Of a DNA stretch of 5,924 nucleotides, positions 5,835 to 5,924 are shown one piece after another (the first letter of the stretch is position 1; the number at the start of each line of letters is the position of its first letter). The stretch lies in contig DGRY01000058.1 of the NCBI GenBank assembly GCA_002391185.1, forward strand, positions 1 to 5,924, given 5' to 3'. Source of the stretch: Prevotella sp. UBA4376. Lineage in GTDB: Bacteria; Bacteroidota; Bacteroidia; Bacteroidales; Bacteroidaceae. The notes beneath the pieces were generated by a model. It saw nothing but the letters and a program-made list of their open reading frames with translations, did no database searches and was not told the DNA's origin. The position numbers and the translations under genes were made by a program.

Positions 5835-5924
5835 CTCTCGACTTTTCATAACTCTGCCCTCTAAGCGCAAAGTTGCTTTATCTCGGCAAAAAAGAAATAA
5901 ATTTCTTTGTTTTGCTCTCGACTT
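5835..5924. repeat. 10-bp direct repeat with 80-bp period, running off the window
   Basis: CTCTCGACTT occurs at 5835-5844 and again at 5915-5924, the last ten bases of the window, so the match may be longer than seen. The first copy continues as TTCATAACTCTG, which ends in a near match to the TAnnTTTG box. The stretch begins 11 nt after the DUF486 gene stop. It has the look of a dispersed Prevotella-type intergenic or promoter-region element, but that is from memory of style, not a search. Confidence 0.5.
5886..5915. repeat. A/T-rich imperfect hairpin
   Basis: GCAAAAAAGAAAT (5886-5898) can pair with ATTTCTTTGTTTTGC (5901-5915) across a 2-nt AA spacer, with a 2-nt bulge. The T-rich 3' side might act as a weak terminator for the upstream operon, but the stem is mostly A-T and no T-run follows, so this is uncertain. 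No better terminator for the operon is visible inside the window. Confidence 0.4.

Noticed and set aside
5868..5890. Minus-strand promoter (CAACTTTG with an upstream TTTG)
   Set aside because: The two boxes are only 11 nt apart, the -7 box has a mismatch, and there is no minus-strand gene to drive.

Overview
The window looks like a chromosomal segment from a member of the Bacteroidales, most probably a Prevotella-like species. The evidence is the rpmA-serS order, a promoter of the Bacteroidota type (TTTG, 19-nt spacer, TAnnTTTG), A-rich leaders without Shine-Dalgarno sites before two of the genes, a Bacteroidota-style fused NfnA/NfnB protein, and low-complexity intergenic repeats. The genus is an inference from style, not from a search. 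All supported genes lie on the + strand.

Region 1 (1-399): the 3' end of rpmA (ribosomal protein L27), a strong intrinsic terminator at 305-335, and a promoter whose upstream box sits inside the terminator T-run. Region 2 (400-1716): complete serS, seryl-tRNA synthetase. Region 3 (1717-1888): a 172-bp gap filled by a composite repeat. Near-identical 22-bp inverted arms enclose five 8-bp units, a 13-bp palindrome and six 9-bp units.

Region 4 (1889-5823): three closely spaced genes, probably one operon (gaps of 18 and 5 nt). The first is a 780-residue iron-sulfur flavoprotein that joins the two subunits of an NfnAB-type NADH/ferredoxin:NADP+ oxidoreductase. The second is an exported protein with PD40 (TolB-like) repeats, a Lys/Thr-rich N-terminus and a coiled-coil tail. 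The third is a four-helix DUF486/DMT-family membrane protein. Region 5 (5824-5924): AT-rich sequence with a 10-bp direct repeat 80 bp apart and a weak hairpin, cut by the window edge.

Two housekeeping translation genes are therefore followed by a redox and envelope cluster. The fused oxidoreductase probably supplies NADPH or balances NADH, NADPH and ferredoxin in anaerobic metabolism. How the two envelope genes relate to it is unknown. No gap exceeds 300 bases. I saw no tRNA, rRNA, CRISPR array, transposase or phage gene. I do not see a clearly new multi-gene system; the least explained items are the composite repeat at 1724-1868 and the PD40 protein at 4250-5449.
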